A stretch of DNA of 64,000 nucleotides from Rhodospirillales bacterium (GCA_023898765.1 CP060238.1:620001-684000); one strand, 5' to 3'; shown: positions 42,172-50,779, counted from the stretch's first letter. The notes: generated by a model from the sequence alone, not told the origin. A program made the numbers and translations.

Positions 42172-42187
42172 ACACAAGATGTTGTGC
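42172..42187. promoter_or_regulatory. NrdR-like box, promoter-proximal
   Basis: ACACAAGATGTTGTGC matches the NrdR consensus ACACWATATWTWGTGT at most positions, with an outer CACAA/TTGTG palindrome. It lies 62 bases before the nrdD start, overlapping the expected core promoter. NrdR represses ribonucleotide reductase genes when dATP is high. Confidence 0.6.
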
Positions 42188-42204
42188 TCTCGGGAATCAC
42201 ATTA

Positions 42205-42220
42205 ACACCAGATGTGGTGG
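42205..42220. promoter_or_regulatory. NrdR-like box, upstream
   Basis: ACACCAGATGTGGTGG is a weaker NrdR-like palindrome. It starts 33 bases from the proximal box, close to three helical turns, which is the tandem arrangement NrdR requires. Confidence 0.5.
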
Positions 42221-42227
42221 TCTGGAT

Positions 42228-42241
42228 TTGATTTTTGTCAA
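42228..42241. promoter_or_regulatory. FNR/FnrL-type box
   Basis: On the reverse strand this reads TTGAC, AAAA, ATCAA, a near-perfect FNR-type site. It lies upstream of the NrdR boxes, where an activator of nrdDG would bind. Confidence 0.6.
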
Positions 42242-42277
42242 TCAATGCAAAATTTAAACAAAGCGGCGGCTTTATTG

Positions 42278-43507
42278 TCAGCTATTGTATTTACGGACCA
42301 GTTTTCCGATGGTGAGTCCCTGCACGATGATGGAAAACATCACGATGCAATAGGTTACGAGGAGCAGGAAGTCCCGCAGGTCGCCAGAGGGGAGGGAGAG
42401 CACGAGGGCGACCGATATGCCGCCGCGCAGGCCACCCCATGTGAGGATATTGACTGCGCCGGGGCTGAAGTTTCGAATTTTTTTCAGAAAGCTTACGGGC
42501 AGAAGAACGGAGAGATAGCGGATAAGGAGGAGGAGCGGAATCATGATGAGGCCGGTATACAGGGCGGTTTGATTAAATTCGATAATGAGCAGGCTAAAGC
42601 CCAGAAGCAGGAACAGGATGGCGTTCAGGAATTCATCGATCAGTTCCCAGAAATTATCCAGGTTTTGTTTTGTGTGGTCCGACATGGCGCGATCGCGCCC
42701 GACATTGCCGACAATCAGGCCGGCCACGACCATTGCGATCGGGCCGGAGGTATGAAGCGCATTGGCCAGTTCGTATCCGCCCATGACCATTGCCAGTGTC
42801 AGAAGAATCTCCACCTGGTAATTATCGACGCTGCGCAGCATGATAAAAGCAACATAGCCCAGGGCGCCTCCTAGGATGGCCCCGCCGATCGCTTCTTCGA
42901 CAAACAGCAAGGCGACGTGGGACGCGGTGGTTTCGCCATGCGTCGCTATGCCCAGCAGCGTCAAAAAGAGGACGACGGCAATTCCGTCGTTAAAAAGGGA
43001 CTCGCCGACGACCTTGATTTCCAGTGTTTTGGGCGCACCCGCTTTTTTCAGGATGGCCATGACGGCGATCGGGTCTGTGGGGGAGATCAGGGCGCCGAAT
43101 AAAAGCGCGTAAATAAACGGGATGTCAAAGCCGAGAACAGGAAATATCTTATATGCTGCAAGTCCGGTCAGGGCGGTAGACAGCACAGTACCGAAAAGGG
43201 CCATCGCGCCGATGATATATTTTTGGCTCTGCAATGTTTTCCAGTTCACATGAAGCGCGCCGGCAAACAGCAGAAAGCTGAGCATTCCGTGTAAAAGTGT
43301 TTCGGAGAAATCGATGCCGTCCATGATGCGGTGCACGGAAGGCAGAATATCGATACCGAGAATTGGCAAGAACAGGATGATCGCGGAGAGGATCATTGCC
43401 ATGACCATGATTCCGATTGTCGTGGGCAATTTTATGAAGCGGTAATTCAGATAGGAAAACAGGGCGCAGAACGTAACCAGAATGCTGGTGATGGTGATAA
43501 TGCTCAT
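42278..43507 (-). CDS. CPA1-family sodium/proton antiporter
   Basis: This 409-residue membrane protein has about 12 helices. It shows the CPA1 ion-site motifs FGALISPTDPIAVMAIL and KVVGESLFNDGIAVVLF, which carry the two essential aspartates, and GGLRGGISVALVLSLP near the C-terminus. It resembles NhaP rather than NhaA. It exchanges internal sodium or potassium for protons. It has no long cytoplasmic tail. The gene downstream on the same strand is nrdD, but the regulatory sites between them make them separate units. Confidence 0.9.
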   Translation of the reverse strand: MSIITITSILVTFCALFSYLNYRFIKLPTTIGIMVMAMILSAIILFLPILGIDILPSVHRIMDGIDFSETLLHGMLSFLLFAGALHVNWKTLQSQKYIIGAMALFGTVLSTALTGLAAYKIFPVLGFDIPFIYALLFGALISPTDPIAVMAILKKAGAPKTLEIKVVGESLFNDGIAVVLFLTLLGIATHGETTASHVALLFVEEAIGGAILGGALGYVAFIMLRSVDNYQVEILLTLAMVMGGYELANALHTSGPIAMVVAGLIVGNVGRDRAMSDHTKQNLDNFWELIDEFLNAILFLLLGFSLLIIEFNQTALYTGLIMIPLLLLIRYLSVLLPVSFLKKIRNFSPGAVNILTWGGLRGGISVALVLSLPSGDLRDFLLLVTYCIVMFSIIVQGLTIGKLVRKYNS

Positions 43508-43519
43508 AATATTTTCTTT

Positions 43520-44422
43520 CTAAATATTTTGTATAAAAATTCCGGCGCTTACGAGGGTGGGAGTCAAAACCATCATGGCGATATTCAATCCCATGAAGGG
43601 GACAAGTTTTTCGATGTTCGTGTGTAACCTTCGCAGGTTGTAGAAAATAATGAAGGCAAGCGGCAGCGTGAGAAATCCTGTTGTTGCCGGTGCAGGGAGG
43701 CTGTTCGTCCCTATGCCGCCGGCAAGACATGCATAGGCAAGGATAAAGAAGATGCCGATAATCGATGCGGCTTTTTCAGGCCCCCATGCGATGGGGATGT
43801 TTTTGCGGCCGATGCGGCGGTCCGGCTCAATGTCGGGCAACTGGTTCATCAGAAGCAGGTTGTTGGCCAGAAAAAACACGATGAGAGAGGCAAAAGCGCC
43901 GCCCCATGAATAGCTGCCGCTCAAAACAAATTCGGTGCCCATGACCATGGCGGGGCCGAATCCCAGCCCGGGTGCGATTAAAGTGAGAAAAGAGTTTTTC
44001 AGTATAAACGGGCTGTAGGCGGCGACGATGATGAGTCCCGGAAGCCCGGTCCAGAGCAAAGCCGGTCCGTGAAGGAACAGAAAATAAAGGCCGATTGCCG
44101 CTGTTAACATCAGGCTGCCGCTTCCGATCTTCAGGGCCAGGGATGCCAGAGCGGGAGCTTCCGGCAGTGTTCCGCTGCCGCCGCTAAAGGGGGTGCGCCG
44201 GGTCTGAAAATCAAGACCGCTTTTGAAATCGGCATATTCGTTTAAAGCGTTGACGCTGATGCAGGCTGAAACAGCGCCGAGCAGGACAAGAAAAACCGTC
44301 GCCGCATCGATATTTCCGGTTTTCTCCCACGCGAGGGCGGCGCCCGGCGCGACACAAACGGGCGCTAATGTTAAAAAGGGCAGCCGGATTATGCCGGAGA
44401 TTTGTTTGGCGGTGACGCTCAT
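43520..44422 (-). CDS. UbiA-superfamily prenyltransferase, MenA-like
   Basis: This 300-residue integral membrane protein has about nine helices. The first Asp motif is NALNEYADFKSGLDFQTRR, the MenA-type N-x-x-x-D arrangement, and the second is MNQLPDIEPDRRIGRKN. Similarity is closest to 1,4-dihydroxy-2-naphthoate prenyltransferases, but there are no other menaquinone genes in the window and the true substrate is open. It is followed by the antiporter gene 12 bases downstream, probably one transcript. It is divergent from the DUF2946 gene. Confidence 0.8.
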   Translation of the reverse strand: MSVTAKQISGIIRLPFLTLAPVCVAPGAALAWEKTGNIDAATVFLVLLGAVSACISVNALNEYADFKSGLDFQTRRTPFSGGSGTLPEAPALASLALKIGSGSLMLTAAIGLYFLFLHGPALLWTGLPGLIIVAAYSPFILKNSFLTLIAPGLGFGPAMVMGTEFVLSGSYSWGGAFASLIVFFLANNLLLMNQLPDIEPDRRIGRKNIPIAWGPEKAASIIGIFFILAYACLAGGIGTNSLPAPATTGFLTLPLAFIIFYNLRRLHTNIEKLVPFMGLNIAMMVLTPTLVSAGIFIQNI

Positions 44423-44504
44423 ACAAAAATTCTAGAATATTCTGCCTTCTTGCAAAAGAAGGGATTTATTGCCTTGTTGCATTTTTGCTTTTAGATTGGT
44501 TGAC

Positions 44505-44906
44505 ATGAAAAGAAGGCAAAGGACAAAAATTTTCGGGAACAGGCGCGGTTTTGGCGCATTCGTTGCCGTTTTGGCCTGTCTGGCTTTTGTTCTAAGCGCC
44601 CTGTTTCCTCCCTGTAAGGTTTTGAACGCGAAGTCTTTCGTGGAAATTTGCACGGCGCAGGGGATCGAGGTTATCGCCCTTTCGGATAACGGGGAAGAAG
44701 CGCCGCAAGGGGATACGCCTTCATTCGATCTTTGTCCTTACTGCGCGGCGCAGTCTTCTTTCGGCGCAAACGGGTTGTTTGCGGCCAGTCTGGCAGGTCC
44801 GGAAAGTTTTTCCGCGTTGCCTCTGCCTGTTCCAGGTGACTCCTTTGCCGTTTCCAGACATCTTTTTTCCAATATCCAAAGCCGTGCGCCGCCTGTCTTA
44901 AGCTGA
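44505..44906 (+). CDS. DUF2946 protein, probable copper-uptake accessory
   Basis: This 133-residue exported or membrane-anchored protein has one N-terminal hydrophobic helix (FGAFVAVLACLAFVLSALFPPC). A periplasmic tail contains CTAQG and the family CPYC motif (DLCPYCAAQ). DUF2946 proteins usually neighbour TonB-dependent copper receptors, as here with the OprC-like gene 50 bases downstream. The cysteine pairs could handle copper. The start at 44505 was chosen over one 12 codons upstream because the hydrophobic segment then follows a basic start. Confidence 0.75.
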   Translation: MKRRQRTKIFGNRRGFGAFVAVLACLAFVLSALFPPCKVLNAKSFVEICTAQGIEVIALSDNGEEAPQGDTPSFDLCPYCAAQSSFGANGLFAASLAGPESFSALPLPVPGDSFAVSRHLFSNIQSRAPPVLS

Positions 44907-44956
44907 ATTTCAAACATATAAATTCATAACACAGCTTTTAAGACAGGAATTTTACG

Positions 44957-47047
44957 ATGATAAAAAGATCTCTTCTTTTGGGTGCGCTCTGCGGGAGCGT
45001 ATCCATTCTGGCGACGGGGGCAGGATGGGCCCAGACGGACGTTTATAACACTTATAATTCTCTACCGGAAATGCAGGTGCAGGCGCCGCCTGTGAGCTAT
45101 TATCCCGGCAACCAGAAGGTAAGCCCTCAAAATATGGACGGGCCGCAGCGCCATGACGGGGGAAGCTTTCTTGCGGACCTGCCCGGCGTAAGCGCTTCGC
45201 GTATGGGTGGCCACGGTCTGGAGCCGGTGATCCGGGGGCAGCAGCAGGGCCAGCTTAATATACTGTTGGACGGGGCTTATATTCACGGCGGCTGTCCCAA
45301 CCGGATGGATCCGCCGGCTTCCTTTGCCAATGTGGAAAGCTATGACGAGGTGAGTGTTTTGCATGGATATCAAACGGTGCAGCATGGGCCCGGCGGCTCG
45401 GGCGGCACGATTTTGTTTGAGCGTACGCCCCGGAACTATGAAGGGGACGGTGTGCAGTGGACGGCACTGCTGGATGCGGGGCTGGACAGCAATGGCTGGG
45501 TGCGCAGCGCTTTGGGGGATTTGACGGTGGGAACGGAGGAGGCGCAGTTGCGCTCTGTTATCTCTGCCGGCAAAGGCAACAATTACGAGGACGGCAATGG
45601 CAATGAAGTGCGCAGCGGATTCAGGACGAAATCTGTCATGTTGTCTCCGACATGGCATATGGATGAGAACACGGATTTGACGTTGGGGATGGAGGCGGCG
45701 CGGACTCAGGATGCCTTGTTCGAAGGGGCGGGGATGGACGCGCCGGAAGATTTAAGCGTGACCTATCGCGCGAAACTCAAACATGAATGGCGGGAGGGCC
45801 TGATAGAAAGTTTTCGGGCGGAGGGCTATAAAACGCTTGTGAATCATCTCATGGATAATTTTTCCTTGCGCGTGAATACGGGCATGAAAATGAAAACAAA
45901 AGCCGATTCAGATACGTTCGGCGGGAAATTTTCAGTAGACGTTGCGGCGGGAAATTCTCCTTTGACCCTGGGTGTGGATCATCAGGACAACCGCCGGGAC
46001 GCGAAGCGTTACAGCGGCATGGCGGTGGCTGCGGATGCCACGACGCCGCAATCCTACCTTTGGCCGGACGCTACGATTTCACAAACGGGTCTGTTTGCCG
46101 AAAAAACGGTTTCGGTGGCGCCGGCAACGCGGCTTAAGCTTGGAGGGCGCTATGATTACGTGCGGGCGGATGCCGATGCGGCGGACCAGCTTTTTGACGG
46201 GGTGCGCTCCGCCAATACGCTTTACCAGCTTCATTACGGTTATCGGGCCGGCGATGTGACCGAGCATAATCTGGGGGGGCTGGCCCGGCTTGAGTTTGAT
46301 TTGAGCGATGAGGCTACCTTGTTTGCCGGCGCAAGCCGTTCGGTGCGCACGGCAGATACGACCGAACGCTACATGGCCGCATGGAGCGGCGTTGCCGGGA
46401 GCCGATGGGTCGGGAATCCCCGGCTCGATCCGGAAGCGCATCGCCAGCTTGATGCCGGGGTGATGCTGGACAAACCGCTCTGGCACCTTAATGCCAGTGT
46501 TTATTACGACGATGTCCGGGATTTTATCATGCGCGACCGGGCGCGGGGGCAGGACGGCATTTTGGTTGCAGGCAATGAAACGGTTTACCGCAACATTGAT
46601 GCAACATTGGCCGGCGTTGAACTTGATGCGCATTACGACATGGCCCGCGATTGGAAAGTGACGGGAAACATGACGTACACCTATGGCGAGAATGACGATG
46701 ACGGTGATGCGCTTGCACAAATTCCGCCGCTGGAAGGACAGCTTGGCCTGCGTTATGCGCCGGATAAATGGTCGTTTGGAGGGCGGGCGAATTTTGCCAT
46801 GAAGCAAAGCCGCATCGATGACAATACGTCCCTGCGCGATGCGCAAAAAACGCCGGGCTATGTTACGGTGGACTTCTATGGCAGCTATGACATAAATGAA
46901 GCTGCAAGATTGCATTTTGGAATTGATAACGTATTTGACAAGGATTATGCACACCATCTTAACCGCTCAAATTCCTTCGATCCAACGGAGACTCAGGTCA
47001 ATGAGCCGGGGCGTTCCTTCTATCTGCGCGTGTCGGCAAAGTTCTGA
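44957..47047 (+). CDS. oprC: TonB-dependent copper receptor (OprC type)
   Basis: This 696-residue outer-membrane receptor has a signal peptide ending GAGWA and a plug domain. The copper-receptor signature follows (GGHGLEPVIRGQQQGQLNILL, then GGCPNRMDPPASFANVESYDE), containing the CPNRMDPP block typical of OprC/NosA. A 22-strand barrel ends in GRSFYLRVSAKF, with a terminal Phe as the barrel assembly signal. It imports copper, and its energy would come from the TonB gene that overlaps its 3' end. No ExbB or ExbD is in the window. Confidence 0.92.
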   Translation: MIKRSLLLGALCGSVSILATGAGWAQTDVYNTYNSLPEMQVQAPPVSYYPGNQKVSPQNMDGPQRHDGGSFLADLPGVSASRMGGHGLEPVIRGQQQGQLNILLDGAYIHGGCPNRMDPPASFANVESYDEVSVLHGYQTVQHGPGGSGGTILFERTPRNYEGDGVQWTALLDAGLDSNGWVRSALGDLTVGTEEAQLRSVISAGKGNNYEDGNGNEVRSGFRTKSVMLSPTWHMDENTDLTLGMEAARTQDALFEGAGMDAPEDLSVTYRAKLKHEWREGLIESFRAEGYKTLVNHLMDNFSLRVNTGMKMKTKADSDTFGGKFSVDVAAGNSPLTLGVDHQDNRRDAKRYSGMAVAADATTPQSYLWPDATISQTGLFAEKTVSVAPATRLKLGGRYDYVRADADAADQLFDGVRSANTLYQLHYGYRAGDVTEHNLGGLARLEFDLSDEATLFAGASRSVRTADTTERYMAAWSGVAGSRWVGNPRLDPEAHRQLDAGVMLDKPLWHLNASVYYDDVRDFIMRDRARGQDGILVAGNETVYRNIDATLAGVELDAHYDMARDWKVTGNMTYTYGENDDDGDALAQIPPLEGQLGLRYAPDKWSFGGRANFAMKQSRIDDNTSLRDAQKTPGYVTVDFYGSYDINEAARLHFGIDNVFDKDYAHHLNRSNSFDPTETQVNEPGRSFYLRVSAKF

Positions 47048-47672
47048 TAAAGCCGCGCGGTTCGATATAAAGCCTCTGGCTGCCTCGGTTTTTTTGCACG
47101 GGGCGGTCGTTGCCGCGCTGAGCGTTGCGATAAGCGCAGGGCTTCTTTACAGCCGCGGGGATGCCCTGACCGATGCGCTGGAGGTCGAGCTTGTTTTGAT
47201 GCCGGATGTCGTTCCGGCCGTTATTGAGCAAAAAGAGAGTCTTTCCGGTCCGCATGCAAAGAAGGCGGAAGAGCCGCCGGAAATCTTCTCTGAGGCGGAC
47301 GCTGTTCAGACGGAACCTGTTTCTTCCCGGAACGCAGCACAGCAAGCGCAGCCCTACAGGGACACGGCGAAGGGCGGAATCCTGCCTTACACGTATCGCG
47401 AGCGTCTTATGCGTCATATTGAAAGATACAAATATTATCCGGCGGTGGCGCGGCGGCGGGGGCTGGAAGGGCAGGCGATCGTCGCGTTTCAGATAGACCG
47501 GCAGGGGGCGGTCGGGACGGTGCGGGTCGTGAAGACATCGGGGCACCATCTTCTGGATCACGCGGCACTGGTAACGCTCCAGCGGGCCAGCCCGCTTCCG
47601 GAGCCGCCGGAAACCTTCTCTTCGCAAGACCTCGCGTTTCGGCTTCCTGTGCAATATAGTCTGGGAAAATAA
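47001..47672 (+). CDS. TonB-family energy transducer
   Basis: This 223-residue protein has one transmembrane helix (FLHGAVVAALSVAISAGLLY, about residues 29-49), a short acidic periplasmic spacer and the TonB C-terminal domain (YYPAVARRRGLEGQAIVAFQIDRQG, then VVKTSGHHLLDHAALVTLQRA). It overlaps the receptor gene by 47 bases in another frame, so it is probably dedicated to that receptor. The exact start is uncertain: the ATG at 47001 has GGAG ten bases upstream, and a longer frame from 46896 would lie within the receptor. Confidence 0.85.
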   Translation: MSRGVPSICACRQSSDKAARFDIKPLAASVFLHGAVVAALSVAISAGLLYSRGDALTDALEVELVLMPDVVPAVIEQKESLSGPHAKKAEEPPEIFSEADAVQTEPVSSRNAAQQAQPYRDTAKGGILPYTYRERLMRHIERYKYYPAVARRRGLEGQAIVAFQIDRQGAVGTVRVVKTSGHHLLDHAALVTLQRASPLPEPPETFSSQDLAFRLPVQYSLGK

Positions 47673-47681
47673 ATCACTGTC

Positions 47682-48662
47682 ATGACAAAGCCGCTTGCAT
47701 TGACGATGGGGGAACCGGCCGGGGTCGGCATGGAACTGACCGCAAAGGCCTGGCGTGCACGGGAGGCGGAGTGTTTGCCGCCTTTCCTTGTTTTGTGCGA
47801 TCCGGCGCAGCTGGCGGAGACGGAGGTTCCCGTTCAGGCGATCGACGATCCCGCCCGGGCAGTGGATGTGTTTGAGTCCTTTTTGCCCGTTTTTCCCATC
47901 AGCCTTCCGGTCAGGCCGGAGGCTGGAACGCCTGACGTTGCAAATGTACCGGCGGTTCTGGAGAGCATTGAAACAGCCGTTTCTTTTGCGCTGGCGGGCC
48001 GCGCAGGCGGCGTGGTTACAAACCCCGTCCACAAGGATATCCTGAAAAAGGGCGGTTTCCGGCATCCGGGCCATACGGAGTTTTTGGGCGCGCTGTGCGG
48101 GATCAAACACGATCCGGTGATGATGCTGGCGGCGCAGGATTTGCGGGTGGTGCCCCTCACCGTTCACCTTGCGCTTTCGGACGTTCCGGCAGCCGTGACA
48201 CAAGATATGATTTTGCGCAAGGCGCATATGGTCGCGGCGGCCCTTCGACAGGATTTTGGCATCGGAGCGCCGAGGCTCGCCGTGGCGGGGCTGAACCCTC
48301 ACGCCGGGGAAGGAGGCGCGTTCGGCCGCGAAGAGATAGAGGTTATTCTTCCGGCAATCGAGAGGTTGAAAGCGGAAGGTCTGGACATAAGCGGACCCCA
48401 TCCGGCGGATACGATGTTCCATGACGCGGCGCGTAAAACCTATGATGCCGCGCTGTGCATGTATCACGATCAGGCGCTTATCCCGCTTAAGACCCTTGAT
48501 TTTTACGGCGGCGTGAACGTTACGCTGGGTTTGCCGATCGTGCGCACCTCGCCGGACCACGGCACCGCGCTGAATATCGCCGGGCACGGCATTGCAAGGC
48601 CGGACAGTCTGATTTCCGCTATAAAAACGGCGGATAAAATGGTTCAAAGCCGGGGCATCTAA
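47682..48662 (+). CDS. pdxA: 4-hydroxythreonine-4-phosphate dehydrogenase
   Basis: This 326-residue NAD-dependent enzyme oxidises 4-phosphohydroxythreonine in the DXP-dependent vitamin B6 pathway. It shows TMGEPAGVGMELTAKAW, the metal-site histidines in GHTEFLGALCG and YHDQALIPLKTL, and the C-terminal SPDHGTALNIAGHGIA. It lies nine bases after the TonB gene and 142 bases before secE. No other pyridoxine gene is present. Confidence 0.95.
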   Translation: MTKPLALTMGEPAGVGMELTAKAWRAREAECLPPFLVLCDPAQLAETEVPVQAIDDPARAVDVFESFLPVFPISLPVRPEAGTPDVANVPAVLESIETAVSFALAGRAGGVVTNPVHKDILKKGGFRHPGHTEFLGALCGIKHDPVMMLAAQDLRVVPLTVHLALSDVPAAVTQDMILRKAHMVAAALRQDFGIGAPRLAVAGLNPHAGEGGAFGREEIEVILPAIERLKAEGLDISGPHPADTMFHDAARKTYDAALCMYHDQALIPLKTLDFYGGVNVTLGLPIVRTSPDHGTALNIAGHGIARPDSLISAIKTADKMVQSRGI

Positions 48663-48804
48663 GATTTTACTGGATTTTGCTCCGGAAGTAAGATAGAAAG
48701 ACCCCCACTTCCCTGATAACAGCAGATTCGAAAGCGGCCTCAAGGCTCTACGAACCTGTGGCGGGAAGCCTGAGTTGAAGGTTGAAAAAAGAAGGTTAAA
48801 GAAC

Positions 48805-49002
48805 ATGTCCAAAACCGGTCCTGTGGACTTTGTCCGCCAGGTAAAATCCGAAATGCAGAAGGTCACCTGGCCCTCGCGCAAGGAAACGACTGTAAGCACG
48901 ATTGCCGTGTTCGTGATGGTTTTTGTGGCGTCATTGTTTTTATTTTTGTCGGATCAGGTGATCGCCTTTCTGGTGCGGTTGATTCTGGGGTTTGGAAATT
49001 AA
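48805..49002 (+). CDS. secE: Preprotein translocase subunit SecE
   Basis: This 65-residue single-helix protein has the amphipathic segment DFVRQVKSEMQKVTWPSRKET and one transmembrane helix, and it stabilises the SecY channel. The start at 48805 follows GAAGG. It is the first gene of the superoperon and lies 22 bases before nusG. No tRNA-Trp is seen in the preceding intergenic region, where many alphaproteobacteria carry one. Confidence 0.95.
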   Translation: MSKTGPVDFVRQVKSEMQKVTWPSRKETTVSTIAVFVMVFVASLFLFLSDQVIAFLVRLILGFGN

Positions 49003-49024
49003 AGAAAAAGAAGGAAATCAGGTT

Positions 49025-49555
49025 ATGGCTGCGCGCTGGTACGTTTTGCATGTTTATTCGGGCTTTGAACACAAGGTGGCGGACGCCATCTATGAAAAGG
49101 CCCGCAAGAAAGGTCTGGAAGACTGTGTGGAAGAGATCATCGTCCCGACGGAGGAAGTGGTCGAAGTCAAACGCGGACAACGCGTTCAGGCTGAGCGGAA
49201 GTTTTTCCCCGGTTATGTTCTGGTCAAGCTCGATATGAACGACAATATCTGGCACATGATTACAGACACGCCGAAAGTCACAGGTTTTCTGGGCGCCGGA
49301 AACAAACCGTCTCCGATCAGCCAGAAAGAAGCCGATGCCTTGATGAAGCAGATTCAGGAAGGGGTGGACCGTCCGCGTCCGTCCGTTACCTTCGATATTG
49401 GCGAAGAAGTCAAAGTGGCCGACGGCCCGTTTGCTTCCTTTAACGGCATTGTTGAAGAGGTTGACGAAGAAAAGGGAAAGCTGAAAGTTTCCGTGTCCAT
49501 CTTCGGCCGCGCCACGCCGGTGGAGCTGGAATACGGGCAGGTCGAGAAGATTTAA
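49025..49555 (+). CDS. nusG: Transcription termination/antitermination protein NusG
   Basis: This 176-residue protein has the N-terminal NGN domain (RWYVLHVYSGFEHKVADAI, FFPGYVLVKLDMND) and the C-terminal KOW domain (VADGPFASFNGIVEEVDEEKGKL). It binds RNA polymerase clamp helices and couples to Rho or ribosomal protein S10. The start at 49025 follows AAGGA with suitable spacing. It is separated from rplK by 785 bases holding a reverse-strand gene and two palindromic repeats, an unusual gap. Confidence 0.96.
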   Translation: MAARWYVLHVYSGFEHKVADAIYEKARKKGLEDCVEEIIVPTEEVVEVKRGQRVQAERKFFPGYVLVKLDMNDNIWHMITDTPKVTGFLGAGNKPSPISQKEADALMKQIQEGVDRPRPSVTFDIGEEVKVADGPFASFNGIVEEVDEEKGKLKVSVSIFGRATPVELEYGQVEKI

Positions 49556-49612
49556 ACGGCCTGCCATTAGTTCGTTTGCCAGTTTCGGACCGATTTGCCT
49601 TATCATGTTGGG

Positions 49613-49888
49613 TTACAACCTTTTTTCCAATAGTTCCTTCGTCAGGAGCAGGCGTTTTCGGTCCATTAAAACGGTCTTTTTGATCTGACGGACGAATTGC
49701 CGGTTCAGGGTCAGCGCATATGCATATTCCTGCCACACGCGGCTTCGGTCCCCGTGCTTGATCGCGTTCAGGCTGGAGCGGTCCTTCCCCTTTTGCGTTT
49801 TCGGCCCCGTCGATTTTTCCCAGGGCTTCCAGCGCCGGATCGCCTCGGCCTGCTTTCGTTTTCTCTCTTCTGTCCATCCGTTTGCCAT
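49613..49888 (-). CDS. Small basic protein with KxxGP-T and KHG motifs
   Basis: This 91-residue protein starts MANGWTEERKRKQAEAIRRW and contains KSTGPKTQKGKDRSSLNAIKHG. That is a pattern I know from uncharacterised short proteins of many bacteria, often linked to mobile or intergenic insertions. It is very basic and helical, so nucleic-acid binding is possible. The ATG at 49888 was chosen because the five codons before it are not part of the conserved motif. It sits on the opposite strand inside the nusG-rplK gap and is the only reverse-strand gene in the superoperon. Confidence 0.7.
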   Translation of the reverse strand: MANGWTEERKRKQAEAIRRWKPWEKSTGPKTQKGKDRSSLNAIKHGDRSRVWQEYAYALTLNRQFVRQIKKTVLMDRKRLLLTKELLEKRL

Positions 49889-49994
49889 GCGAAAAGATAG
49901 CACAGGCGGGAGGAAAAATAAAGGAATATTTTCCTAATTATGGCATGGTTGTTTCAAGTCTTAGAGCGCTCATCGCCTAAGGCCGGTTCCATCC

Positions 49995-50064
49995 TGTCAT
50001 TTCCGAGCGCCGCGAAGAATCTCCGGGAAAAATTGAGATCCTTCGCCTTCGGCTCAGGATGACA
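49995..50064. repeat. Palindromic intergenic repeat, copy 1
   Basis: This 70-base element begins TGTCAT and ends ATGACA. Its internal sequence resembles copy 2 (GCGAAGAATCT and AGATCCTTC blocks), so both look like one MITE-like or REP-like family. Confidence 0.6.
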
Positions 50065-50241
50065 AGGGGGAGCGCGGGGATGACGTTCCAGCGGGCGGGG
50101 GCGTAAACCAGAAAGAGAATAAAACCCTTGATTTTTCCGGCGGCGCCCCCTATATCTGCGCGCTGGTAAAGGAATGTGGGAGGTTTTCCGCGCGCCAAGA
50201 CCATGCGCGGAGCCGTTACCACAAACCTCGTTTGTCAATTT

Positions 50242-50318
50242 TGTCATTCTGAGCGCAAGCGAAGAATCTTTTGTTTGAAAAGAGATCCTTCAGGTCGCTT
50301 CGCTCCTTCAGGATGACA
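50242..50318. repeat. Palindromic intergenic repeat, copy 2
   Basis: This 77-base element also has TGTCAT and ATGACA ends and shares the GCGAAGAATCT and AGATCCTTC blocks with copy 1. It ends 22 bases before rplK, just upstream of the GGAGG ribosome site. Confidence 0.65.
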
Positions 50319-50340
50319 GAAAAAGTTAACGGAGGAAAAA

Positions 50341-50775
50341 ATGGCAAAAAAAGAAATCTCAGGCTATATCAACCTGATTATACCGGCGGCGTCCGCAAAC
50401 CCGTCTCCGCCGGTCGGCCCGGCCCTGGGGCAGCACGGCGTCAATATCATGGAATTCTGCAACGCCTTCAACGACAAGACGAAGGATGCGGAAAAAGGGA
50501 TGCCGATCCCGGTGAAAATCACGGTCTATGCGGACCGCTCTTTCGATTTTATCACCAAGAAGGCGCCCAACAGCTATTACATCAAAAAAGCGGCCAAGCT
50601 TAAATCCGGCGCCAACAAACCCGGACATGAAGTCGTGGCGCAAATCCGCTCATCCCAGGTCAGGGCCATCGCCGAAGACAAGATGCCGGACCTGAACGCC
50701 AAGGATATTGAAGGCGCCATGCGCATTATCGAAGGCACCGCCCGTTCCATGGGCATCGAAGTGATGGAGGGCTAG
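50341..50775 (+). CDS. rplK: 50S ribosomal protein L11
   Basis: This 144-residue protein binds 23S rRNA at the GTPase-associated centre. The N-terminal domain has YINLIIPAASANPSPPVGPALGQHGVNIMEFC. The C-terminal RNA-binding domain includes GSxxPGHEV-like GANKPGHEVVAQIRSSQVRAIAEDKMPDLN. The GGAGG ribosome site is five bases upstream. The rplA start follows four bases after the stop. Confidence 0.97.
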   Translation: MAKKEISGYINLIIPAASANPSPPVGPALGQHGVNIMEFCNAFNDKTKDAEKGMPIPVKITVYADRSFDFITKKAPNSYYIKKAAKLKSGANKPGHEVVAQIRSSQVRAIAEDKMPDLNAKDIEGAMRIIEGTARSMGIEVMEG

Positions 50776-50779
50776 AACA

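Larger units (their letters stand above)
49889..50340. other. nusG-rplK gap: no further gene seen
   Basis: Apart from the two repeats I see no convincing gene here. A promoter for rplK must lie in or before the interval but cannot be placed with confidence. The open frames on either strand have no recognisable features. Confidence 0.6.

Noticed and set aside
48663..48804. tRNA-Trp before secE
   Set aside because: This is a common location in alphaproteobacteria, but no cloverleaf, T-loop (GGTTCRANYCC) or CCA anticodon arrangement could be found.
46079..48899. Long reverse-strand frames across oprC, tonB and pdxA
   Set aside because: They run through three genes with clear family motifs and contain no recognisable domain.
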